64,000 nt of DNA. Source: Paramacrobiotus metropolitanus (lineage: Eukaryota > Tardigrada > Eutardigrada > Parachela > Macrobiotidae). The translations under genes were made by a program, and so were the position numbers. Location of the stretch: NCBI RefSeq assembly GCF_019649055.1, contig NW_026570221.1, positions 4,278,001 through 4,342,000 on the forward strand, in the 5' to 3' direction. Below the pieces are notes generated by a model, which was not told the origin of the DNA, did not search any database, and saw nothing but the letters and a program-made list of their open reading frames with translations. This document shows, one piece after another, positions 34,820 through 44,672 of the stretch (position 1 is the first letter of the stretch; each line of letters opens with the position of its first letter).

Positions 34820-35630
34820 TTACACTGATACAGCCTTGTCTCCACTTGGTACGTTAACAACTGCGGTATTTACGGTAGTAGGAACTTGGTTCTCAGGAAT
34901 GGGATTTAATACAGCTTTATTACCGGTACTGTACACTTGCCTCAAGAGGTAATTAGTTACAAAACTCTTCTGAGAGTATGGCAAATCTTGCAAATAGGAA
35001 ATGATCGTACTGTTAACCTGAATCTTCTTAGAAGTTTCAGGTTTCAGGTCTTCTTCGAAGCATAAGCGATCGGTTTTAGGATGTATCCATACACCAGATG
35101 CTTTACAGAAATCATTTCCAAGAATTACAAATTCTCTCGGAGATTTACAGAGAATATAAGCTTTATGGGGAATTATTCTACCATTAAGCTCAACGGTAAT
35201 ATCCGATTGGTACATTTCATCCTTCTGAAAGGTTTGGGAAATAGTAGTGAAGTTCAGTTTAGAAGCTTTGGAATCACACCTTTTAAATTGCAGACGCCAT
35301 CGTGAAGCTGTGTGTTTTCGCAGATAATGGAACAGCTAGCACCGGTATCAACTAACACGATGACCTTCTGGTTATTGATGGTTGCTGGTGCATAAACTGG
35401 TTTCACAATATCAGGCATCCCAAAGGTACGGAAAGGGGATTTACAGGGTCACTTTTAACGGTATTCACGTAATTATCGGAAAATCTGACTGAAAAATCGT
35501 TCACATCGACAGTCTGATTGGTAAGTCTGTCAGGGAACTGACCACCGTACTTGAAATATCGGTACTTATCGTAACGGTAGGGAGGCTTTCGGTAATATCT
35601 GCCACATTGATTTCCTTTCTGATGTGGCAT
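34820..35630 (-). pseudogene. pol: Retropepsin (protease) region of the LTR element
   Basis: The aspartic protease active site DTGAS is encoded at about 35336-35353, in a frame different from the flanking blocks. The flap-side part lies at 35215-34820 (YILCKSPREFVILGNDF). Upstream, 35630-35403 encodes a tyrosine-rich linker (RYDKYRYFKYGG). Several frame changes break it. It would process Gag-Pol in the element's particle. Confidence 0.7.
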
Positions 35631-37459
35631 TAGGCTTTTCCCTCACGGGATTCCCAAAAATCAGGGGTATAATTGTCACGGATGAAATCATAGTATTCTT
35701 TCTGAACACGGTACAGCACACCACGAGGACACTTCGGCTCAACGTGCTCAAGGTCCTGTGGTTTCGCTTTGGTACATTGCTTAAACGTATGACGGTAATC
35801 GAGACACACGTCACAAAAAAGCTTACCAGACCGTAGTTGGTAGCTTTCGAAGTCAAGTTCATTTCTAGGGAATCTCCATTCAGTCACAGGTGCATCACGA
35901 CGTTCACGGGAATTAGACCTGCAACGAGTAGGGTAACGATCCGAACTTCGCGATCGCTCCCGGTAACGGGACCTCTCACGAGAACGGTCACGGTAACCTC
36001 TGCGATCACGGAACAGATTATCGCGGAACTGCCGGGCATAAGTTCGATTACTGCGGTAATTGCGGTCATAACTGCGACTGCGGTCACGTTTGTAATCACG
36101 GTACTTCGAACTATCAGAACGTTCACGGTTTCGGTCACGGTTATCACGAGAACGGCTTCTGCCAAGGTAATTTGATTGGGGAGAATTCTTCATGAAATTC
36201 ACTTAAGCATTATCACAGGTAACATTTTGAACCACGGTGGTATCGGTCTTATCAATCTTCGCAATTTTGGTAAGCACTGTGCGCATTTTGTCCACAGACT
36301 TTGCGTCAGTTACTGCCAGTAACTTGCGGTATTCTGGGATATTAATGAACGCACGGGTAATTTCTGCGACTTTATCATCTTCGGACATTAGCGGGTTTAC
36401 TTCATCGAACAGGACCTGCAACTCGTCAAAGAATGTATCAACATCTTGACCAGGTCGGTATGTCTTCGGAGACAATTCGATTTGTTTATTGAGCTTATAA
36501 TCTGCAGGCAAATCTCGCTTGACCAAGATGGACTTCCGTCCATCGTAGTCGGTATTCTGATTTGCTTCCCACATAGACTCAAAGAACTTGCGAGGCGAAT
36601 CTTCGAGGTATGCAGGTAACATGAGAATCTTCTTCGATGCTGAATAACCAAGACTGTTGGAAGCACGGTCATATTGCCGGAAGAAATCGGTAATTATCAG
36701 TTCGGACTTGTTCGCGAATTTCTGAATACCGAAATCTTTCACGAAGACTTTGTGAGAATCAACGGTACTTGATGATGACTACGTATTAGGCCTCATCTTC
36801 GATAAGGTTTCAACAAGCTGGGACATTGATACAGAATTACGGTCACGCTCAAGATGATCGATGCGATCAAGTATCTGCTTGCGTTCGCTTTCGATATCCC
36901 GACGGACAGTTTCTTCGTGCAATAAAAGAATATTATCAAGGACTCGCTTCTCATCATCATTCAGCGTGCCCAAAAAGGTACGGTACTCAGATTCTGTTCG
37001 GGACTTTTGTTTTTGTGAATCACTGATCACTTCAATTTCTTCGTTTGCGGGGTCGCGTTCGGTACTCGCACTTGTATCGGTACTTGTATCGATTACTGTA
37101 CGAGGATCAGCAGCCTTGCTGCTACCAGTCCGATTGTCCGGATCCGCAGTGGACCGAACATCGGTATTAACCGGTTGCTTCTGGGAAGCTTCGGCTGCTT
37201 TTGCTGCTTCGGTCGACTTCGACGTAGTATCAACAGTTTTACGGGAATTTTCGGACAATGGTTCAGGATCTTTCGCCATGCGTCCAACGACGCTTGCGAG
37301 GGTAATTTTCTGAGCGATCAGGTGATCAGCAATATCACTTTTCATAAGGTCTTTGGTATTACCTGGTCGGATACGCAAGAATTCGCATGGATTCTTGAGC
37401 TGCTTCAGAGAATCTTGCGTCTCATTCAATTGTGCAGAAATATCTGCTTTGGTAGCCAT
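35630..37459 (-). pseudogene. gag: Gag of the LTR element
   Basis: Start at ATG 37459. Three blocks in the same frame are separated by TAG (36779-36781) and TAA (36203-36205). Block 1 (about 226 codons) is hydrophilic, Ser/Thr-rich, with a charged helical end. Block 2 (180 codons) is capsid-like (LIITDFFRQYDRASNSLGYS, RPGQDVDTFFDELQVLF). Block 3 is strongly Arg/Ser/Asp-rich (an RS-type domain) and ends with a CCHC knuckle (CDVCLDYRHTFKQC). The two stops fall at domain junctions, which is odd for random decay. Both would need readthrough to reach the nucleic-acid-binding part. Confidence 0.78.
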
Positions 37460-37935
37460 TTTTCGTTAATTAGCGGTAATTAATGGTAATTATTAGCATA
37501 TGCTGGTATGCGAATGCGGTAATATTACTGTAGGTAATTGTAACGCAAATCGGAATTTTGCTGTATTGTAGTACAGCTCAATTATGAGTTGCGCCAATCA
37601 ATTAACGCGAGACGGTAATTTCCTGTTCGTGACATGTTATTGTGCTCAGACTACGACCCAGACAGAACCCAGGTAAGCAGCCGGGAAATATCCGACAAAC
37701 ACGGAAATGACCTTTCGAATTTTACGAAAGTGCTTATCTCCGCAAGAAACAAGCAACTTTTAGGAAACCTTGAATTTGAGGTCACAAGAAAATTAATTAT
37801 AAGAATAATTAATTGGTCAAATTATGTTGTATCACATTACGCTGGAAACTTTACGGCAGCCAAACGTCCACATTTAAGACGGTAACAGATTTTCACCACA
37901 ATTGTACCTACAATGAGCGGTAACTTATCAGTGAT
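37460..37935. other. Untranslated spacer between the first ORF and gag
   Basis: No ORF of note. GGTAAT words cluster near 37470-37620. Confidence 0.5.
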
Positions 37936-38104
37936 TTATTGTGGAATCACTGTACCTGTAGACTTGCGGGTTGAGGAGGACGATGACGAGGAACTGGCTG
38001 CGGACTCTTCGGTCTTCTTCTTCTTATCAGACTTCTCCACAGGAACCACTGACGCAGATCGCTTCTCTGATTCTTTGACAGGGAGCTTGGGGATTTTATA
38101 GGGC
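37936..38104 (-). pseudogene. C-terminal half of the leader ORF of the LTR element
   Basis: On the minus strand it encodes a Lys/Ser-rich end (KESEKRSASVVPVEKSDKKK, then an eight-serine run) and stops at 37936-37938. It continues the ORF at 40197-40478, from which the LINE insertion separates it. Confidence 0.6.
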
Positions 38105-40195
38105 TTTTTTTATTTTTATTATTATTATTCATCGTGGAGCAGGTAGCCCATTTCCGGCTAGGGTGACATTCTAGCTGGGATTTTAAACCTGGCCAAATAG
38201 CAAAATCGAAAAGTACGAGTGCAGATAGACAGAAAAGACGTCCTAAACAAAATTGACACGGTTCAAAGCTTGCTTAAAGGCACCAACTGTATGAATATGG
38301 AACAGATCAGAAAAATTAGAATCAACAAAAAATGTCCACAATTTATTAAGTTTCCAAGCAAAGGTCGTCTCGCCAACTTTCTTCTTCGCTACCGCCTTGA
38401 TCAGGATGCGGTTTCTACTCCGAAGGTTGTACGGCTTTATACGGTCATCAAATTCCACCATCTCAGAGATGTACTGCGGCACATGGAATTTTTCCGGATG
38501 TTTGATCTTGTATAACCATATCGCTTCCTTTTGTTTCCATCTCGTGAAGAGCGGTAAGATCCCATGTTGGTTCATGAACGATTCCGTGGGTATCTTTGCG
38601 TAGTTTGCAGCCGCTCGGACACCGTTACGATGCATCGCGGCCAATTTATCACGCAAGCGCACAGATGCCCCGCTCCACACTGTAGAGCAGTAGTCCAGAT
38701 GCGACTGAACAAAGGCATAGAAAAGCGCAATGCGTTGGGATGTTGGCAGGCCGACTTTAACACGATTTAACAGTGATATACCGTACCGAACATTCTTCTG
38801 GACCTTTTAACATGGTCAGCCCAACTGAGATGTTCATCAGTATCACTCCAAGATGTTTCACTGACTTTTCTGGAAGTAATTTATGACCGTTCAGCATTAC
38901 GCTTACGTTGGTTTCGCGATTATGCGCTGAACTTATTAGTAACAAATTCGATTTTTTCGTTGACGAACAACCGGTTGGAATTAAGCCACTCACAGACTGC
39001 CGGTAGTGCTTCAGTTAGATCTTTGCTGCGTCCGCTTTCGTGTTAGCAACAGCATAGCAGATGGTGTCGTCAGCAAAGCTTTCTAAATGCACGTTTGGTA
39101 GCCTCAGTTTCAGTAGGGCATTAATGTAAATTGTAAATAAAATGGGACCAAGTATAGACCCTTGCGGAACGCCTGCCCAAACATGTTCCCACGAAGAGAA
39201 CTTCATGCCATGACGTACACGTTGCGAGCGGCCGGTCAGATACGAGTAAAACCATTTTAACGCTGAAGACTTTACTCTATATCACGGAGTGTCTCCAACA
39301 GAGTCAAATGGCACACTGACGGAAAAGCTCTTTTCAAATCAAGAAAAACAACTGCAACACACTTCTTGCTATCGACAGCCTTTTTCCATGTCTCCGTCAC
39401 TTTTAACAATAACGTTTCACATGAATGGCCGTTACGGAAACCGGATTGGTTAGGTGCAAGAATGCCTTCTTTTCAAAAATTTGTTCAGCTGCAGTTGGGC
39501 GCATTTTTCAAACAATTTTGACAAATTACACAAAAGTGAAATAGGACGAAATTCATCGAGTGTTGGATGAACAGTTTTTGGTAAAGCGATTACTGCCAAT
39601 TTGAAAATTGACGGGAAGACATTTTTTTGAAACACTGGTTTATGAGATGGGTTATGGGCTCGACCAGTATAGGGAAATTTCAGCAAGAGTTTATGTGGTA
39701 TACCTTTCGGTCCCGCACATTTTCTCTTACTTAAGATTTTCCCAAACATTTCAGCAACCACGTCTGGAGTAAGCTGATCAAATTCAAATGTCGCCGTATC
39801 AGCCTCCTTCGGGATGACAGCCACGGGGTGCCGTTTACCGTGCTCCCCCATTGTAGCGAAATGTTTGTTTAAATTATTTAAATCGAAGTCCAGATTACCA
39901 TTTTCGTTGTTCTTTCCTCGCAAACGGTTAATTTCGCGCCACATTATTTTTGAATTTTGTACATTTTGTTCGAAATAGATTCGCTTAGCGTTCTTAATCT
40001 CCGTAAATAATTCTCGCTTCAAGTTCTTAAATTGTTGACAATTGCCTTGATACTCAGAGGCACTTTTCGACAACTTCTTCCGCTTGTATGCGAGATTTTT
40101 ATTTTATCAGACGTTTAATGCGACCGTTAATCCAAGGTGCACTGCTATTCGAGGCTCTTTTCGATCGTAACGGATAGCACCTGTTAATTATTTCA
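38105..40195 (-). mobile_element. Nested 5'-truncated LINE (Jockey/CR1-type RT)
   Basis: It lies within the leader ORF of the LTR element, so it is younger than that insertion. The 3' tail, A-rich on the minus strand (AATAAT repeat then A runs), is at 38105-38131. RT pieces on the minus strand: KRKCAGPKGIPHKLL and LDEFRPISLLCNLSKLFEKC (39450-40073), QSGFRNGHSCET and VVFLDLKRAFPSV (about 39250-39450), AGVPQGSILGPILF and SFADDTICYA (39015-39206), KHLGVIL (38757-38993), and a C-terminal domain (38243-38680). At least four frame changes. The 5' end near 40195 starts inside ORF2, so endonuclease and ORF1 are missing. No target duplication found. Confidence 0.85.
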
Positions 40196-40196
40196 G

Positions 40197-40478
40197 CTAA
40201 ACCACCAACAAATTTTCCGCAGTCTTCTGGTTGGGGACAGACTCCAGAGAAGGCTGAGCAGTCTTAGACGCAGAGGAAGTAGCAGCAGCTGGTTTCACGG
40301 CGGATGTCTTCGGCAGTTCGGGCTTGCGAGTCGACTGAACTTTTAAAGTCCGAAGTTCTTCTGCTGTTATCTTCACCGGCTGATGGGATGGAGGACGTGA
40401 GTCAGATACTCCTGAGGATTCTGACGATTCCGATGAAGAAGGAGAGGGAGAACGCTTACGGGATCTTCCGCGTCCCAT
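40197..40478 (-). pseudogene. N-terminal half of the leader ORF of the LTR element
   Basis: ATG at 40478, about 40 bases after the LTR. It encodes MGRGRSRKRSPSPSSSESSE and then Pro/Ser/Lys-rich sequence. Its reading runs into the LINE and stops at once. With the piece at 37936-38104 it would have been a basic, Ser/Arg-rich protein of about 150 residues upstream of gag. No domain is recognisable. Confidence 0.6.
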
Positions 40479-40499
40479 GGATCCGGGAAATTCAGGACA

Positions 40500-40517
40500 G
40501 GAGACCCAGGAGCGCCA
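40500..40517 (-). promoter_or_regulatory. tRNA primer-binding site
   Basis: The minus strand reads TGGCGCTCCTGGGTCTCC directly after the 5' LTR. TGG complements the CCA end of a tRNA. Which tRNA was not determined. Confidence 0.7.
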
Positions 40518-40831
40518 TACAACGAGACTCTCAAGTCTCTCAACGAGGATTGCTTGTTAGACGGTCCTCGAGACCAAAAGGACTGTTCTGTGCTGTTGGT
40601 ATTGCACGGGATAGGGAAAGGTCAAACAAACTCAATCACACAGCCACTGGCTCACAACTTTACTTCGTAATCAGCAAACACATTAGCAAAATTAATTACC
40701 GTCACGTAAGACGGAGAAACTCAATTAAAATTAATACCACATCAGACAGTTAACCGCAGCATCTCAAACACCTGTAATCAGTGTGGTCAGCCACACTGAT
40801 CAAAACCACACATGTCACGCTGAACGCTTCA
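40518..40831 (-). repeat. 5' LTR (relative to minus-strand element)
   Basis: 314 bp, four differences from the other LTR by eye (for example 40561 versus 29261). Confidence 0.95.
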
Positions 40832-41009
40832 ATATCTACTTTCTTTCAGCTTATTCATTACAACATTTTTTTAGTAATTGCTGCCCTTTCTGGTAGAAAA
40901 CTCTCGTATCAATATGATTAAATTATTTTAGCAGAGTACACACCTTTTCTGCCAAGCTGTTTCTGGTAGTCACTAATCTACCGTCGGCGTCCTGGTGTGC
41001 CTTTGAAGA

Positions 41010-42305
41010 CATTTAGGTATGAAATAGGAATACCATTTCCGGTCACCATGTGTGCGCAGACCGGCCGTGGGCATAGTGTATGGTCTTTCTTGTACCATGT
41101 GCTAAGCTGCACCTATCAGGAAAATGCATCTCATTGCGCATTGGCAGAACGGAGCGTAGCTCTTCGGGATGAAGGCGAAAATACAGCAACGTCCTCGTAC
41201 TGGTTGCCGTGTTCGCGCAACTTACGTATAGGAAATGTTTTTAAACTTATTTTGCACAAGACTTGCATCACGAACAGTTCAATTCTGGACCACGGGCAGC
41301 AAGGCAAACTCAAGTGGGGACATTGTAGCTCTTTAAGTGCGGGTTGTTATGGTAGTCCACCTTTCCCTAAAGTTCATCAACCTTTCTGCAAAGGTCATCC
41401 ACCTTTCTGTAAAGGTCATTAACCTTTCTGTGAAGGTCATCATTCTGTCATGGGTTATTTACGTTGGAACCAGTTGCATTCAGTTTTAGCTTCGACCATC
41501 AAACGGTAAATGCGCGGAAATGCTTGTAATGCAATCGTACAACGCTTTTGCAAGCCATTCATTTACTGATGGCAGCAGATTTGATATTCATTAATAACGG
41601 CGCAAAATATTTTGAAAAGTCTGTCAATTTCGCAAGATTGAAGTGCTCTGTACAGAAATCAGTATCTAGACAGGAATCAGTATGTACAATAATCAGTATC
41701 TTGTTCAAGGTTTCGTCAATTATTGAACGACTTCCAACAGCGTTAGATGACTCTAGCAACCATATTTCTGCGCATTTATCGGTTGCTGAACGAAGGAAAA
41801 AGTAAATAAGGTTATATCGAACAAAAATGACCTTAGACAAAAAGGTTGATGACATTTGCAGAAAGGTGGATGACCTTTTGCAGAAAGGTGAATGACCTTT
41901 GCAGAATGGTGAATTAACTCTGAAGAAAGGATTATTAGCATGACAACACTCGGTGTTAGTTGTACAACTTCCGCACATGAGTTTGCTTTGCTGTTTTTGC
42001 TCCAGAACTGCACTGTTCGTGATACTAGTAGAATCAATCCTAGTGCACAAAAAGTGTGCTAAACTGTTACTGACAAACTGTATAAGTTGCGCGAACACGG
42101 CAACCCGAACGAAGAAGTTGCCGTATTTTCGCCTTCAACTCGAAAAGCTGCGCTCCGTTTACAATTAGGTGCATGTTCTTGATGGCTGGAACAGCAATAA
42201 TATGCAGCATATGATAATTATAATACAAGTCACACCCTACAGTACAGATACGGCTACGGCCGCTCCCAGCATAATATGACGGGAACTGGTATTCATATGG
42301 CAGAA
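41010..42305. mobile_element. Large foldback element with about 400-bp arms and 21-bp minisatellite
   Basis: The left arm (41010-41450) and right arm (41820-42305) are diverged inverted copies. Shared words include GAAGGCGAAAATAC, GTTGCCGTGTTCGCGCAACT, ATCACGAACAGT and AGCAAACTCA. The inner end of each arm carries tandem 21-bp units that translate as repeats of HPPFCKG. The 370-bp middle has no gene. The right arm's minus strand reads as a protein piece (YHMLHIIAVPAIKNMHLIVN, QLFELKAKIRQLL), so the arms may derive from a captured exon. Confidence 0.7.
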
Positions 42306-42314
42306 TAAGTCCAA

Positions 42315-42515
42315 ATGCACACCATGACGCCGACTTTGGATCAGTCATTAGCGGATTCCTTAAACCGTTTGGGAGAAAAGTTGTATGCGAGCGATAGAAA
42401 GATTAAATCATATTGGTACGAGAGTTACAAGTATTTACCAGATAAGGTGGAAATGACTAAAAACTCAGTTGCGCTAATTGACCTTTATACAGAATATAAG
42501 AAGGTGGAAAGTTAA
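42315..42515 (+). CDS. Small uncharacterised ORF
   Basis: 67 codons from ATG to stop, charged and probably helical (SLADSLNRLGEKLY, YLPDKVEMTKNSVALIDL). It begins ten bases after the foldback element. Family unknown. It could be a terminal exon or chance. Confidence 0.3.
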   Translation: MHTMTPTLDQSLADSLNRLGEKLYASDRKIKSYWYESYKYLPDKVEMTKNSVALIDLYTEYKKVES

Positions 42516-42809
42516 CATAGTCGACTAACAGATGGGTTACCTTCGGCCACAACCTCAGAAACCACAACAAATCAGATTTAAAAATAGAAAACTATCAGAG
42601 CTCTGTCATTGTGCTCTCAAAACAAATATCTTTCATTGCAAAGAATTAAAAAATAGCAAAGAACAGTAAAACATCTCAAATGTTGGTAGCAGCAGAGGGA
42701 AATCAAAACATTTTTGCATGGAGCAAAGTCTGTATATTAGGCTTGCATTTTTCCGTACACCAGACTCTGTGGTCTCACTTCATCTAGCGGATACAGTACC
42801 GTCGCCTTT

Positions 42810-43035
42810 ATCCGTTGCATAGTATATATACTGGCGTGTAATGCTTTACCGTCTCTGGACTTTATTGGTGTTTTACCGCACTTACACAGTTTGTTAAATA
42901 ATACAGTGTCAGACTTGAGCATTGTAAACGAAGTTCTGTGTTAACACAGAAAATTAGTGATTTATATTGAATAATTCTTTTATGCTAAAACTAACGTTAG
43001 TTTTAGCATAAATTCAATAAAAATCACTAATTTGT
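42810..43035. repeat. Dispersed repeat ending in a 34-bp perfect palindrome
   Basis: The segment shares with 57290-57455 the words CTTTACCGTCTCTGG/TTTACCGTTTCTGG, ACAGTTTGTTA/GCAGTTTGTTA, CAGACTT and TTTTAGCATAAA. In this copy 42979-43012 is a perfect 34-bp palindrome without spacer, inside a longer imperfect stem (about 42950-43033). Confidence 0.65.
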
Positions 43036-43279
43036 CCTTCGCGCGAAGGAGGTCGTCCTACAGTTTGGCCACGCCCACCGTTATACCGGTGTCCTGACCC
43101 AGGAGTGGCATCAAGCTAATGGTGTGCAGTGCACCCTGAAGGGCCAATGGATGGCCAAGTCAACAGGTTTGACGTCCTTGGACTACGTCAATAAACGGGA
43201 ATTAAAAACGAATTTTATGTGGGAGGAGCGAAACCGCGATAGCTGGACTGCAGCGCATTTCGAAAGTGGTCTGCTCTAG
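43031..43279 (+). pseudogene. Coding remnant lacking a start
   Basis: About 82 codons are open up to TAG at 43277 without a suitable upstream ATG. Composition is that of a real protein (KEVVLQFGHAHRYTGVL, GQWMAKSTGLTSLDYVNK, WEERNRDSWTAAHFESG). It starts directly after the palindromic repeat, as if truncated by it. The first bases contain CCTTCGCGCGAAGG, a 14-bp perfect palindrome. Family not recognised. It is more likely a gene fragment or terminal exon than an intact gene. Confidence 0.4.
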
Positions 43280-43445
43280 TTTAAAAATTTCTATAATTCG
43301 TACCAAGCTCAAATCTTGGAAACCGCAGTTGTAAATGGTGTTGGATAGATTAAATATTCATATAGAAGGTAAAAAAAATTAAATATATTGTCTAGTGGTT
43401 CATGGGAATTTTTGAAATGGACACCACCAACTTTGTGGACGGATC

Positions 43446-44385
43446 TACAGCGTGGTAACGCCAAGTTGAAGACAGCGCATATTTAATTCGCCCCCTCACT
43501 TCCCTGTACTTGTTGGTCCTGCTCAATTATTATGGATAAAACTATGGTTCACGGTTCACCTATTCGAAAAAAAATTTTCGCTGACTTTTGTATAGATCTC
43601 ATATTATTTATATTTTAATTTCATTTCCGGTGAAATTTCGACTGACCAGCGTTTTCAGGATATTTTGGCTTGAAACTTTTTAACGCTCTTCGTACTTTTC
43701 AGTGTTTGCTTTTTTTCTCATGTACTTTTCCGCCTATTTCAAGAAAAAAATAAGGTGGTTGGCTTTCCTTATCTTCCACAGGAAAGAGGATTTTTTTAAA
43801 ATATGCTGTTTTCAAAAACCGACCGGGATTTTTTAGGTCGCCGTGGTAAATTCCCTGTACAGTTGTAAGGCATTACTCGGCTTCTCCCTGCCTGTTTTCG
43901 CACAGACACAACTGTTAGGTGTCCTAGTTTTGTGTCTGCTCAGGGGGTAGTCGCTATTAACTACACTTGTCCAACAAAATCTGGGACCTACTGTGTCATC
44001 CAGGAATCTTCCCTTTGGGAGACCCTGCAGAATCGGAAACCAATTCGAATATGGAACAATTTTGTTTTGTTCGTTGGCACAAATATCAGTCTTTACGGTG
44101 ATAAAAAGTACGAAAGAGACCCAGACGATCTGGATTTTTTGCGTAATTTTTTTGTTGATCCACCCCCTTTGCATTTTGCGAAGTGGTCACTGGTCAAATT
44201 CCAGTGACCACTTCCGGAAAAAATCCAAAAATTCCAGAAAGAGTTTATCCACCAAAACAGAGTGTTTTTCCAGTTCTCCAAACATAGCGTTACTAGTTTT
44301 AGCAAAAAGAGGGTTAAAAGTACCAAACTCTGAAATTTTAATAATTGGCAACCAACTGTCTTCAACTTGGCGTTACCACGCTGTA
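43446..44385. repeat. 940-bp segment bounded by perfect 30-bp inverted repeats
   Basis: 43446-43475 and 44356-44385 are exact inverted copies containing GCGTGGTAACGCCAAGTT. An internal hairpin at 44181-44213 has perfect 13-bp arms (AAGTGGTCACTGG). No transposase. It may be a MITE, though no target duplication was found. Confidence 0.6.
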
Positions 44386-44672
44386 GTAGTAGTTCTACTA
44401 CCATTCGCAGAAGCCGACCCAAGAGACGGCGGTATTTTACAATAGTTGCCTTTAGGCGATAATATTTCATACACAATCCAGACACCGCATGACTGGTTTA
44501 TGCACGAAGCCGCATGGTACGCACGTCAAGAAAACTTAGCCTAAATGAAGACAGTCCAAGATAAATTATCATTCATTATTTGAAACGTAGTCTGTGCTCT
44601 GGAGTACCACTAGCGTCGATCAGACTAAATAAAATCGCGGATAGGACATAACAATAAGAAGGATCATTAGAA

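Larger units (their letters stand above)
29218..40831 (-). mobile_element. Complete Ty3/gypsy LTR retrotransposon with nested LINE
   Basis: Two 314-bp direct repeats (29218-29531 and 40518-40831) differ at four positions by eye. ATAT lies immediately outside both ends (29214-29217 and 40832-40835), a 4-bp target duplication. Minus-strand order: 5' LTR, primer site, short Ser/Arg/Lys-rich ORF with a LINE inside it, gag, protease, RT, RNase H, integrase, an accessory ORF, polypurine tract, 3' LTR. The order of pol domains places it in Ty3/gypsy. Nearly every ORF has an in-frame stop or frameshift, although the LTRs are almost identical. Confidence 0.92.

Noticed and set aside
33921-36781. Alternative genetic code reading TAG/TAA as sense
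   Set aside because: The XK-related gene (717 codons), the GPCR and the non-LTR pol have no in-frame TAA or TAG, and TAA/TAG end ordinary genes here.
38105-40195. LINE as part of the LTR element's own pol
   Set aside because: Its FADDT-type RT and A-rich tail are those of a non-LTR element, and the LTR element has its own RT at 33405-34469.
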